Shown here: one piece after another, positions 1 to 7,470 of the stretch
Numbering within the stretch: the stretch's first letter is position 1
Layout of the letters: every line of letters begins with the position of its first letter
NCBI RefSeq assembly: GCF_026003995.1
Contig: NZ_BPIG01000001.1
Span: 434,001 to 498,000 of the forward strand
Direction of reading: 5' to 3'
Origin: Tepidiforma sp.
GTDB taxonomy: Bacteria > Chloroflexota > Dehalococcoidia > Tepidiformales > Tepidiformaceae
DNA length: 64,000 nt
Translations under genes and position numbers: made by a program
The notes under the pieces: generated by a model
The model's database searches: none
Seen by the model: only the letters and a program-made list of their open reading frames with translations
What the model was told of the DNA's origin: nothing

Positions 1-998
1 GGGCGCGAGGGCAGGTCGACGACGAGCGAGGGGCCCGCGGCGAGGGGTTCGAACTCGAGCGTGTGGTTCGTTCCGTAGTCGAACTCCCGGCGGACCCGGG
101 CCGGCAGGGTATTGACCGCCGCCGGTTCGCCGCGGCGGATGACGACCCGCTCCGGGCGAATCACGACGTCGACCGCATCGCCGGGCCGGGGGTCGCCGTG
201 CCAGCTCGCGGCGATAGCCTCCCAGCCCTCGATTTCGAGTCGGAGCCCGGCGCCGGTTCGCTCGACAACGCGGCCCGCGAGGATGTTGGTGCCGCCGAGC
301 AGTTCGGCGACGCGCCGCTGCCGCGGGGCGCGGAAGACTTCGTCGCGGGGGCCGGCCTGCAGCACCTCGCCGCGGTCGATGACGACGAGCCGGTCGGCGA
401 GCAGATGCGCCTCGCGGAGGTCGTGGGTGACGAAGAGGATGGCGAGCTCGCGCTCACGGACGAGTTCGGCGAGGAGCTGGCGGAGGCCCTGCCGGAGCGC
501 TTCGTCGAGCGCGGAGAACGGCTCATCGAGGAGGAGCACCCGGTGACCCGGCGCGAGGGCGCGGGCGAGAGCGACCCGCTGCGCCTGCCCGCCGCTGAGG
601 GAAGCGGGCCGGCGGTGTTCGAATCCCGACAGCTCCAGCCGGGCGAGCCACTCGGCGGCGGTGCGGGCGCGGTCGGCGCCTCCGGCATCCCGGATGCCGA
701 AGGCAACGTTCCCGCCGACGCTGAGGTGGGGGAAGAGCGCCGGCCGCTGCCCGGCGTAGCCGACGCCCCGGGCGTGGGCCGGGAGGTCGATGCCACGGGC
801 GGCGTCGAAGACGACGCGGCCCGCGACGGCGATGCGGCCTGCGCGCGGGCGTAGCAGGCCGGCGATGGCGCGGAGCGTGAGCGACTTCCCCGAGCCGGAC
901 GGGCCGAAAAGGACGGTGACACCCGGCCCCGCTTCGAGCGCCACGTCGAGGCGGAATGCTCCTGCTTCGAGTGCCAGCGTGGCTTCGACGCCGGTCAT
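1..998 (-). CDS. modC: Molybdate ABC transporter ATP-binding protein ModC (partial, runs off left edge)
   Basis: This is the ATPase that powers molybdate import through ModB. Reading from the ATG at 998 toward position 1 there is no stop, so the C-terminus lies outside the window. In order I see Walker A (GPSGSGKS, about residues 31-38), the ABC signature LSGGQ, Walker B (LLLDEP) and the H-loop histidine in FVTHD. A C-terminal region after the ATPase core looks like a TOBE (molybdate-sensing) domain, as in ModC. The start overlaps the modB stop (ATGA). Order and overlap with modB and modA support molybdate or tungstate as substrate. The sequence alone cannot separate these oxyanions. Confidence 0.9.
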   Translation of the reverse strand, partial: MTGVEATLALEAGAFRLDVALEAGPGVTVLFGPSGSGKSLTLRAIAGLLRPRAGRIAVAGRVVFDAARGIDLPAHARGVGYAGQRPALFPHLSVGGNVAFGIRDAGGADRARTAAEWLARLELSGFEHRRPASLSGGQAQRVALARALAPGHRVLLLDEPFSALDEALRQGLRQLLAELVRERELAILFVTHDLREAHLLADRLVVIDRGEVLQAGPRDEVFRAPRQRRVAELLGGTNILAGRVVERTGAGLRLEIEGWEAIAASWHGDPRPGDAVDVVIRPERVVIRRGEPAAVNTLPARVRREFDYGTNHTLEFEPLAAGPSLVVDLPSR

Positions 999-1666
999 GG
1001 GCGCTCCCGGCGGACGGCAGCCTGCAGGGCGACCGTGAGGAGCGACACGAGAACGAAGCCGATGCCCAGTGCAGCGAGGGAAAGCTGGTGGGCGAGCGTC
1101 TCGTTCCCGGCGAGGTTGGCGTCGTAAATCGCTGCGGGCAGGGAGCGGGTCTTGCCGGGGATGCTGGCTGCAACGACGACCGTCGCTCCGAACTCACCGA
1201 GGCAGCGCGCGAAGGCGATGAGCGACGCCGCGACGAGGGACGGCCAGGCGAGCGGCACCACCACGAACGTGAACACGCGCCAGGGCGGCACGAGGGTCCG
1301 GGCAGCCATCAGCACCTCTTCGTCGACCTGTTCGAACCCTGCTGCTGCGGTGCGGATGTAGAGCGGGATGGAGACGACGGCGGCGGCGATCGCGGCACCC
1401 GGCCAGGTGAAGACGAGCTGGATGCCGAGGTCATCGAGCAGGAAGCGGCCGATGGGGCTTTCGCGGCCGAGCAGCCAGAGGAGGTAGTAGCCGACCGCCG
1501 TCGGGGGGAGCACGAGCGGCAGCAGCGACATCCCGGAGATGATCGCCGCGATGGAGCCGCGGGAGCGCGCGATCGCCCAGGCGACCGGCGTCCCCAGCAC
1601 GATGCAGGCGACCGTCCCAGCCGATGCGATGAGGAGCGAGATGCGCAGCGGGTCGAGGATGTCCAT
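995..1666 (-). CDS. modB: Molybdate ABC transporter permease ModB
   Basis: The product has 223 residues, the usual size for ModB, with about five hydrophobic helices. A cytoplasmic EAA-type loop (EFGATVVVAASIPG) near residues 160-173 would dock onto ModC. The prolines in the LLPLVLPPTAVGYYLL segment are typical of molybdate permeases. It forms the channel that receives oxyanion from ModA. The gene sits 3 nt after modA and overlaps modC by 4 nt, so the three are translated as one operon. Confidence 0.9.
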   Translation of the reverse strand: MDILDPLRISLLIASAGTVACIVLGTPVAWAIARSRGSIAAIISGMSLLPLVLPPTAVGYYLLWLLGRESPIGRFLLDDLGIQLVFTWPGAAIAAAVVSIPLYIRTAAAGFEQVDEEVLMAARTLVPPWRVFTFVVVPLAWPSLVAASLIAFARCLGEFGATVVVAASIPGKTRSLPAAIYDANLAGNETLAHQLSLAALGIGFVLVSLLTVALQAAVRRERP

Positions 1667-1669
1667 CGG

Positions 1670-2509
1670 TCAATCGGCCGACGGGGGTTCGAAGCCGTAG
1701 TTCGCCAGGTGCTGCTGCGCGGCCGGCGAAAGGAGCTGCTGGAGGATGCAGCGCGCCGTGCGTTCGGCCCCGGTGCCGACGATGACCGCCCCGGCCTGGT
1801 CGATCGGCTGGTGGAGGTTGTCGTCGAGCACGCGGAACGTCGCGGGGTCGTGGCCGGCCAGCAGCGGCAGGGCGACGATGCCGAGGTCGGCGTTTCCTTT
1901 GTCGACGTAATCGACGGACTGGCGGGCGTTTTCGGCGAGGACGAGGCGGCCCTTCACTTGCTCGTAGATGCCCGCGTTCCGGAGGGCCTCCTCGGCGGCG
2001 CGCCCGTAAGGAGCATGCTCGGGGTTGGCGATGGCGATGCTCCGGTACTCCGGCGAAGCGGCGCTGGCGAGGTCTGCGGGCAGGGGGAGGCCCGGGCGAA
2101 CGAGGAGGGCGATGCGCCCGCGCGCGTACCGGGCCATGCCGCCCGGGGCGACGCGGCCTTCCCGGGCGACCTCATCGGTGTACCGGGTATCCGCGGAGAG
2201 AAAGAGATCGACGGGGGCGCCGGCGATGATCTGCCGCGCGAACTGGCCGGACGAGCCGTAGGTCACGGTGATCGACGCGCTGCAGGCGGTTTCGAGCGCG
2301 CTGCGGTACGCGTCCAGGGCGAGGCGGAGGTCGGACGCTGCTGCGATGGCGACGGAAGGGCGCATGCCTTCGCCGGGCGCGGCCAAAGCGAGGACGTCGG
2401 TGACGTAGTCCTGCGGTTCGCCCGAGGCTCCGCCGTTCCCGCAGGCGGCCAGCGCCGCGGCAGCCGCGAGCGCTGCGACGAGGGCGAGGCTCCGGCGGAC
2501 GGCCCTCAT
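1670..2509 (-). CDS. modA: Molybdate-binding lipoprotein ModA
   Basis: This is an extracytoplasmic solute-binding protein of 279 residues that captures molybdate for ModBC. The N-terminus is a lipoprotein signal: two arginines, an Ala/Leu-rich core and a lipobox ending at Cys23 (LAAC). The stretch around GSSGQFARQIIAGAPVDLFL matches the ligand-loop region of the ModA family. The start overlaps the end of the upstream regulator by 4 nt. A low-GC-type Gly/Ser linker follows the lipobox. Confidence 0.9.
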   Translation of the reverse strand: MRAVRRSLALVAALAAAAALAACGNGGASGEPQDYVTDVLALAAPGEGMRPSVAIAAASDLRLALDAYRSALETACSASITVTYGSSGQFARQIIAGAPVDLFLSADTRYTDEVAREGRVAPGGMARYARGRIALLVRPGLPLPADLASAASPEYRSIAIANPEHAPYGRAAEEALRNAGIYEQVKGRLVLAENARQSVDYVDKGNADLGIVALPLLAGHDPATFRVLDDNLHQPIDQAGAVIVGTGAERTARCILQQLLSPAAQQHLANYGFEPPSAD

Positions 2510-3048
2510 GCGGGCACCTCCGACGGGGCGAGCAGCGATTCGAGCCAGGCGATGGTCGCCTCGGCTGCGGATGCGCGGGCCCCGCGGTTGAGGCGGCCGA
2601 CCGGGGTCTCGGCAGGCTGGTCGGCGAGGCCGCTGAGGTAAAGGCGGCAGACCTCGACCTGGCGTTCGATGAGGCCGCGCCGGTCGGCCGGGCGGTCGAG
2701 CACTTCGAGAAGGGCGAGCTTGAGGAGCAACTCCTGTCGCACCTGCCGGAGGCGGGGGACGGGGGCGGCGAGCCAGGCCTCGGCAGCCTCCTGGCCGGAC
2801 CGCGTGAGTTCGAACACCTTCCGGGGCGGCCGGCTGCCGTGGCGTTCTTCGCGCCAGGTGACCATGCCAGATTCGGCGAGGCTGTGGAGGTGCCCGTAGA
2901 GGGTCGGCGGTTCGAGCGGGAACACCTCGCTTGCTCCGAGCCGCTCGAGCCGGGCGACGAGTTCGTAGCCGTGGGCCGGCCCGGCGAGGAGGGCGGCGAG
3001 GAGGCTGAACCCCGGGACGCCGGGTTCGGTGCGGGCTTTGCGCGGCAT
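2506..3048 (-). CDS. PadR-family transcriptional regulator at head of mod operon
   Basis: The first ~90 residues form a winged helix of the PadR type (SLLAALLAGPAHGYELVARL, then LYGHLHSLAESGMV). A longer helical C-terminal part (to residue 180) probably dimerises, as in the PadR/Vir family. It is the first gene of the operon and overlaps modA (ATGA), so it probably controls its own operon. Molybdate uptake is classically controlled by ModE, so a PadR protein in this position is notable. No molybdate-binding (TOBE) domain is visible. The effector is unknown. The short inverted repeat CGAA-N9-TTCG at 3063-3079 just upstream could be an operator. Confidence 0.85.
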   Translation of the reverse strand: MPRKARTEPGVPGFSLLAALLAGPAHGYELVARLERLGASEVFPLEPPTLYGHLHSLAESGMVTWREERHGSRPPRKVFELTRSGQEAAEAWLAAPVPRLRQVRQELLLKLALLEVLDRPADRRGLIERQVEVCRLYLSGLADQPAETPVGRLNRGARASAAEATIAWLESLLAPSEVPA

Positions 3049-3062
3049 GGGCGCAGGATACT

Positions 3063-3079
3063 CGAAATGCGACTATTCG
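3063..3079. promoter_or_regulatory. Possible operator upstream of padR-mod operon
   Basis: The 17-bp segment reads CGAA, nine bases, TTCG, an imperfect dyad 15 bp before the padR start codon. It is the only dyad in the short gap between the NUDIX gene and padR. An autoregulatory role is a guess from position. Confidence 0.25.
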
Positions 3080-3706
3080 CTAGAGGACCATCGGCTCGCG
3101 GCTCGTGAACTCGTAGAGCATCGCGGGACGGTGCGCGCCCTGCTTCTCGAAGCGTCCGGTCGGGCGGACGATGCCGAGGCCCACCACGCGGCGGCGAAAG
3201 TTCCGCTTGTCGAGCCGTTCGCCGAGGATGGCCTCGTAGGTCTGCTGCATCCGGGTGAGGGTGAACCGTTCCGGGAGCAGGCTGTAGACGACGTTGGTGT
3301 ATTCGAGCTTGTTCCGGAGCCGCTCTTCGGCGTAGGCGATGACCCGGTCGTTCTCGAAGGCGGTCGGCGGCTGGGGGTGCACGGGATGCCATGCGGGCCG
3401 CCATTCGCTTTCGCTCCGCATGCGGGTGCGGCCGATATCGACGAGGGCGAAGTAGGAGACGACGACCTCGGCGCGGCCCTCGCCGAGGCGGTCGAACGTG
3501 TAAAGCTGCTCGAGGAAGACGTCGGAGACGCCGGTTTCGTCTTCGAGCTTGCGGCGCGCGGCGGCGTCGAGCGTCTCGCCCGGGAGCAGGAGGCCGCCGG
3601 GAAGCGCCCACTGGCCCTTGCAGGGCTCGGCGGCGCGTTCGATGAGGAGCACGTTGAGGCGCTCCTGCCGGACCGTGAAGATGACGACGACGACGGCGAC
3701 GGCCAC
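3080..3706 (-). CDS. NUDIX protein with C-terminal winged helix (NrtR-like)
   Basis: An N-terminal NUDIX fold is followed by a C-terminal winged helix (about the last 70 residues, including LDKRNFRRRVV and RPAMLYEF). This is the architecture of NrtR-type regulators and related NUDIX enzymes. The NUDIX box (GLLLPGE ... RKLEDETGV) has Lys where the family has the first Glu of REUXEE, so catalysis is doubtful and ligand sensing is likelier. I chose the GTG at 3706 because the first ATG in frame (3814) lies inside the tRNA-Ser gene and adds an Arg/Pro-rich tail unlike the family. That gives 208 residues. If NrtR-like, the ligand would be ADP-ribose and the targets NAD genes, none of which is in view. 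Confidence 0.75.
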   Translation of the reverse strand: MAVAVVVVIFTVRQERLNVLLIERAAEPCKGQWALPGGLLLPGETLDAAARRKLEDETGVSDVFLEQLYTFDRLGEGRAEVVVSYFALVDIGRTRMRSESEWRPAWHPVHPQPPTAFENDRVIAYAEERLRNKLEYTNVVYSLLPERFTLTRMQQTYEAILGERLDKRNFRRRVVGLGIVRPTGRFEKQGAHRPAMLYEFTSREPMVL

Positions 3707-3756
3707 GAAGGGAGTGTAGCCTGCCGCGGGCAACGGTCTGCGGGGGCGCGCGGCTC

Positions 3757-3785
3757 GTGACCGTCTCCGGGGGCGGCCGTACAAT
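3757..3785 (+). promoter_or_regulatory. Promoter for tRNA-Ser (and probably miaB)
   Basis: GTGACC at 3757-3762 and TACAAT at 3780-3785 are 17 bp apart, a good sigma-70-type pair. The predicted start is about 10 nt before the mature tRNA 5' end. No second promoter is visible in the 21 nt between the tRNA and miaB, so the two may be co-transcribed. Confidence 0.5.
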
Positions 3786-3801
3786 GGACCCCGGCGGCAC
3801 T

Positions 3802-3891
3802 GGAGGGGTCGCATAGTGGTCTAGTGCGCCCGCCTGCTAAGCGGGTTCCGGGGTAACTCGGTCGAGGGTTCGAATCCCTCCCCCTCCGCCA
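3802..3891 (+). tRNA. tRNA-Ser (anticodon GCT), CCA encoded
   Basis: A 90-nt class II tRNA with acceptor stem GGAGGGG / CCCCTCC. Anticodon stem CCCGC / GCGGG encloses loop CTGCTAA, with anticodon GCT at 3836-3838. A long variable arm is typical of tRNA-Ser. The T-arm is GAGGG-TTCGAAT-CCCTC. The discriminator is G and CCA is encoded at 3889-3891. It decodes AGC/AGU. Confidence 0.95.
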
Positions 3892-3912
3892 CTCTCCCGC
3901 CCCGACGGGCCC

Positions 3913-5205
3913 ATGGCGCAGCGCTTCTATCTGTGGACGGTCGGCTGCCAGATGAACAAGGCGGACAGCGAGAAGCTGGCTGCCGGCTTCCTGCGCCTCG
4001 GCTTGCGGCAGGTCGACCGGATGGAGCGGGCCGACCTGATCGTCCTGAATACCTGCAGCGTCCGGCAGCACGCGGAGGACCGCGCCTATTCGAAGCTGGG
4101 CCGCATCCGGCAGCTGAAGGCGGAGCGCCCCGGCATCAAGGTCGCGGTGATGGGCTGCATGGTCGGCCTCAAGACCGATGAGCTGGAAAAGCGGTTCCCG
4201 CAGGTCGACGTATTCGCCCGGCCGCAGCAGTTCGAGCCGATCATGGCGCTCGTCGAAGAGCCGGCGGAAGACCTGGGCGGCGAGTTCTGGCCGCGGACGT
4301 ATGCGGTGCCGGAGGGGCCGACGGCGTACGTGCCGGTCGTGCACGGCTGCAACAAGTTCTGCACCTACTGCATCGTGCCGTACCGTCGCGGCCGGGAGCG
4401 CAGCCGGCCGATCGATGAAATCGTCCGGGAGGTGGCCTACCTCACCGTCCACGGAGTGCGGGAGGTGACGCTGCTGGGGCAGACGGTCGAAGCCTACGGG
4501 CACGACCTCCCGGGGCAGCCGGACCTCGGCGACCTCATGCGGGAGCTCTCGCAGCTGGAACGGCTGGAGCGCATCCGCTTCCTCACGTCGTACCCGAAGG
4601 ACATGACTCGCCGGATTCTCGAGGCGGTGGCCGAGCTGCCGAAGGTGATGGAGTGCTTCTCGCTCCCGGTCCAGGCGGGGTCGGATGCCGTGCTCGAATC
4701 GATGCGCCGCGGCTACACCCGGGCGGAGTACCTCGAGAAGATCCGCGAGGTGCGCGAGCTGATGCCGGGCGCCGGCATCACCACGGATGTCATCGTGGGC
4801 TACCCCGGCGAGACGGAGGAGGACTTCGAGCAGACGCTGTCGCTGCTCGAGGAAGTCCGGTTCGACAAGGTGCACGTGGCTGCCTACTCGCCGAGGCCCG
4901 GGACGATCGCGTGGCGGAAGCTGCCGGACGACGTCCCGGCGGCGGTGAAGTCGGAGCGGCTGCACCGGGTCGAGCAGCTCGAGGCGCGCATCGCCGAGGA
5001 GCTGAACCGTGCCTACGTCGGCACCGTGCAGGAGATCCTGGTCGAAGGCATCCGGAACGGGCAGCCGTTCGGCCGGACGCGCACCGGGAAGCTCACGCAC
5101 CTCGATGCGCCGGCCCGGATCGGCGAGATGGTTCAGGTTCGCATCGAGCACGCAGGGCCGTTCTCGCTGCGGGGCCTGCCGGTGGATGCCCTCGCGCTCG
5201 TCTGA
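3913..5205 (+). CDS. miaB: tRNA-2-methylthio-N6-dimethylallyladenosine synthase MiaB
   Basis: This radical-SAM methylthiotransferase adds the 2-methylthio group to (i6)A37 of tRNAs that read codons starting with U. The 430 residues contain an N-terminal UPF0004 domain (VGCQMNKADSE, with Cys also at NTCS and GCM, the three ligands of the auxiliary 4Fe-4S cluster). The radical-SAM motif is CNKFCTYC (about residues 145-152), followed by PYRRGRERSR, and a TRAM domain lies at the C-terminus. Length and motifs fit MiaB rather than RimO or MtaB. It starts 21 nt after tRNA-Ser; that tRNA is not a MiaB substrate by the usual rule. Confidence 0.92.
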   Translation: MAQRFYLWTVGCQMNKADSEKLAAGFLRLGLRQVDRMERADLIVLNTCSVRQHAEDRAYSKLGRIRQLKAERPGIKVAVMGCMVGLKTDELEKRFPQVDVFARPQQFEPIMALVEEPAEDLGGEFWPRTYAVPEGPTAYVPVVHGCNKFCTYCIVPYRRGRERSRPIDEIVREVAYLTVHGVREVTLLGQTVEAYGHDLPGQPDLGDLMRELSQLERLERIRFLTSYPKDMTRRILEAVAELPKVMECFSLPVQAGSDAVLESMRRGYTRAEYLEKIREVRELMPGAGITTDVIVGYPGETEEDFEQTLSLLEEVRFDKVHVAAYSPRPGTIAWRKLPDDVPAAVKSERLHRVEQLEARIAEELNRAYVGTVQEILVEGIRNGQPFGRTRTGKLTHLDAPARIGEMVQVRIEHAGPFSLRGLPVDALALV

Positions 5206-5248
5206 GGGTTTTTCAGAACATCTCCGGTCAATCAGGACACGGAACAGC

Positions 5249-5274
5249 GAGGCCGCCCTGTGAGGGGCGGCCTC
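5249..5274. terminator. Hairpin between convergent miaB and tRNA-Ala
   Basis: A perfect 10-bp stem (GAGGCCGCCC / GGGCGGCCTC) with a 6-nt loop lies between the miaB stop and the 3' end of the opposite-strand tRNA-Ala. No T-run follows on either strand, so it is at best a weak or factor-assisted bidirectional terminator. Confidence 0.4.
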
Positions 5275-5305
5275 GAAGTGTTCGACTGCGGGGTCGTGAG
5301 AAAGC

Positions 5306-5381
5306 TGGTGGAGCTGAGGGGATTCGAACCCCTTACCTCAACACTGCCAGTGTTGCGCTCTCCCGATTGAGCTACAGCCCC
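5306..5381 (-). tRNA. tRNA-Ala (anticodon GGC), CCA encoded
   Basis: The 76-nt cloverleaf on the minus strand has acceptor stem GGGGCTG / CAGCTCC with one G-U pair. The D-arm contains the GCTCAATCGGGAGAGC block, the anticodon loop is CTGGCAG, and the T-arm is GGGG-TTCGAAT-CCCC. The discriminator is A and CCA is encoded at 5306-5308. It decodes GCC/GCU alanine codons. A possible promoter (TTGGCG, 18 bp, TAGCAT) lies at 5399-5428 on the minus strand. Confidence 0.95.
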
Positions 5382-5445
5382 GCCCTTGTCTCGCCTTCAT
5401 GCTACCAGCAGGGCGCGTTCTGCGCCAAACGTTCGGCGGCCGCGG

Positions 5446-6417
5446 TCAGTGGCGGGTGCGCGGGTCGAGGGCGTCGCGCAGCCCGTCGCCGAGGAAGGTG
5501 AAGCAGAGCATGAGGGTCGCGACCATGAGGGTCGGCCAGATGAGCTGGACCGGATGGACCTGGATGGAATCGAGGCCGGAGCCGATGAGGGAGCCGAGCG
5601 AGGCGTTCGGCGGCGGCACGCCGAGGCCGATGAAGCCGAGCGTGGCCTCGGCGAAGATCGCGAGCGGAATGCCGAAGGTCGCCGAGACGATGACCGCGCT
5701 GAGCGTGTTTGGGAGCATGTGGACGCGGACGACCCGCCACGGGCTGGCGCCCATCGCGCGGGCCGCAGCGACATAATCCTGCTCTTTGATGGAGAGCATC
5801 TGGCCGCGGACGAGGCGGGCGACGGTCGTCCAGCTGACGAACGAGATCGCGATCACGGTAACGAGCAGGACGCCGTTGAAGCCGGGAATTTGCGGGTCGC
5901 CTTCGCCGATGATCGGCCAGTCCCGGCCGAGGAGGACCTGCCGGAGCAGGATGATCGCGAGGAGGTCGGGGAAGGCATAGGCCAGGTCGGTCAGCCACAT
6001 GAGGATGGTGTCGCTGTAGCGGCCGGCGAGGGCGGCGGCCATGCCGATGGTGACGCCGATGAGGAGCACGATGACCTGCGTGCCGAGGCCGATCTTGAGC
6101 GAGAAGAGCGTCCCCTGCAGGAGCCGCGCCCAGAGGTCGCGCCCGAGCGTATCGGTGCCGAGCCAGTGGTCCCGGCTCGGGTTCTGCTCGGTCGCCTGGA
6201 AGTCGGGAACGGTCGGGTCGTAGCGCTGGACGGTGCGGCTGAAGTCGGCCGCGAGCGACACCGTGAGGATGACGAGAAGGATGACGCCCGCAGCAACCGC
6301 GAGGCGATTCCGCAGCAGCCGCTGCCACGCCTGGGCCCAGAGGCCGCGCTGCTTCGTGTGGAACTGCTGTTCGAGGAAGTCGTAGGGCTGAGCGATTGGC
6401 TGATCGGTGGCGGCCAC
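5446..6417 (-). CDS. Peptide/nickel-type ABC transporter permease (DppC/OppC family)
   Basis: The 323 residues have an N-terminal OppC-N segment (one helix near residues 37-55), a large extracytoplasmic loop and then the binding-protein-dependent permease core. The ATPase-contact loop reads DYVAAARAMGASPWRVVRVHMLPN near residues 215-238, split here by eye. It sits 25 nt after the DppB-like permease and is last in the three-gene minus-strand operon. No ATPase gene follows, so the energising subunits must be encoded elsewhere. Confidence 0.88.
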   Translation of the reverse strand: MAATDQPIAQPYDFLEQQFHTKQRGLWAQAWQRLLRNRLAVAAGVILLVILTVSLAADFSRTVQRYDPTVPDFQATEQNPSRDHWLGTDTLGRDLWARLLQGTLFSLKIGLGTQVIVLLIGVTIGMAAALAGRYSDTILMWLTDLAYAFPDLLAIILLRQVLLGRDWPIIGEGDPQIPGFNGVLLVTVIAISFVSWTTVARLVRGQMLSIKEQDYVAAARAMGASPWRVVRVHMLPNTLSAVIVSATFGIPLAIFAEATLGFIGLGVPPPNASLGSLIGSGLDSIQVHPVQLIWPTLMVATLMLCFTFLGDGLRDALDPRTRH

Positions 6418-6442
6418 GTGGCTGGTCCTGGCGGATGGGGTG

Positions 6443-7390
6443 TCAGTAGCGGATGCGGGGGTCGGCGAACCCGTAGAGCAGGTCGACGACGAGGTTCATG
6501 AACGCGATGACGACAGCATAGAAGACGGTGACGCCCATGATGAGCCCGTAATCCCGGATGAGGACGGAGCGGACGAATTCGCGCCCGAGGCCGGGGATGG
6601 CGAAGAGCGTTTCGATGACGAGGGAGCCGGTGATGAGGCCGGCGAAGATCGGCCCGAGCACGGTGAGAACCGGGATCATGGCGTTCCGCGCGGCGTGGCG
6701 GATGACGACGGCGAACTCGGCGAGGCCCTTCGCCCGCGCGGTGCGGACATAATCCTGCCGGAGGACTTCGAGCATGGAGGCGCGGGTGATGCGCGCGATG
6801 AACGCCATCGGCAGGAAGCCGAGCGCGACCGTCGGGAGGACCACCTGCCGCCAGTTGCTGAAGTCGCCCCGGAACCAGTCCGTGAAACCGTAGTCGGAGC
6901 TGAGGACGTTGAACCAGCCCAGCTTCACGGCGAAGACGATCGTGAGAATCGGCGCGAGGACGATGGAGGGCATCGCGGCGCCGATGGTTGCGATGAAGAC
7001 GCCCGCGTAGTCGCCGATGCCGTTCTGGTTGAGCGACGAGAAGATGCCCAGCCCGAGGCCCAGGACCGTGGCGAACAGGAAGGTCGCGATGCCGAGCTGG
7101 ATCGAGACGCCCATCCGCTCGCGGATGATGTCGGTGATGTTGCGGTTGTTGGCGATGGAGATGCCGAAATCGAACTGGGCGAGGTTCTTGAGGTAGTTGA
7201 GGTACTGGACGGGCAGGGGGTCGTCGAGGCCGTACCGTTTCTTGAGGTTCTCGAGCGTCGCCGGTGGCAACGGCTTATCGCTATCGAACGGGCCGCCTTC
7301 GACGGCGTGCATGAGGACGAAGGTGATGGTGGCGATGGCCACGATGAGCGGGATCATGGCCAGGACGCGCCGGACGGTGTAGGCGAGCAT
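6443..7390 (-). CDS. Peptide/nickel-type ABC transporter permease (DppB/OppB family)
   Basis: A 315-residue inner-membrane permease with an N-terminal helix, the long periplasmic loop usual for DppB and about five further helices. The coupling loop contains DYVRTARAKGLAEFAVVIRH, the DppB-family EAA motif. It would pair with the OppC-like protein to form the translocation pore. It lies 80 nt downstream of the binding-protein gene in the same transcript direction. Confidence 0.88.
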   Translation of the reverse strand: MLAYTVRRVLAMIPLIVAIATITFVLMHAVEGGPFDSDKPLPPATLENLKKRYGLDDPLPVQYLNYLKNLAQFDFGISIANNRNITDIIRERMGVSIQLGIATFLFATVLGLGLGIFSSLNQNGIGDYAGVFIATIGAAMPSIVLAPILTIVFAVKLGWFNVLSSDYGFTDWFRGDFSNWRQVVLPTVALGFLPMAFIARITRASMLEVLRQDYVRTARAKGLAEFAVVIRHAARNAMIPVLTVLGPIFAGLITGSLVIETLFAIPGLGREFVRSVLIRDYGLIMGVTVFYAVVIAFMNLVVDLLYGFADPRIRY

Positions 7391-7470
7391 GGCGGGTTCC
7401 TTGGTTGAGCGGCGGCGGGGAGTCGAACGGGCTCCCCGCCGCCGCCGTGGTCGTCAGGCTTCGGCGCCGG

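Noticed and set aside
3707..3814. ATG at 3814 as start of the NUDIX gene
   Set aside because: It lies inside tRNA-Ser and adds 36 Arg/Pro-rich residues absent from the family; GTG 3706 fits better.
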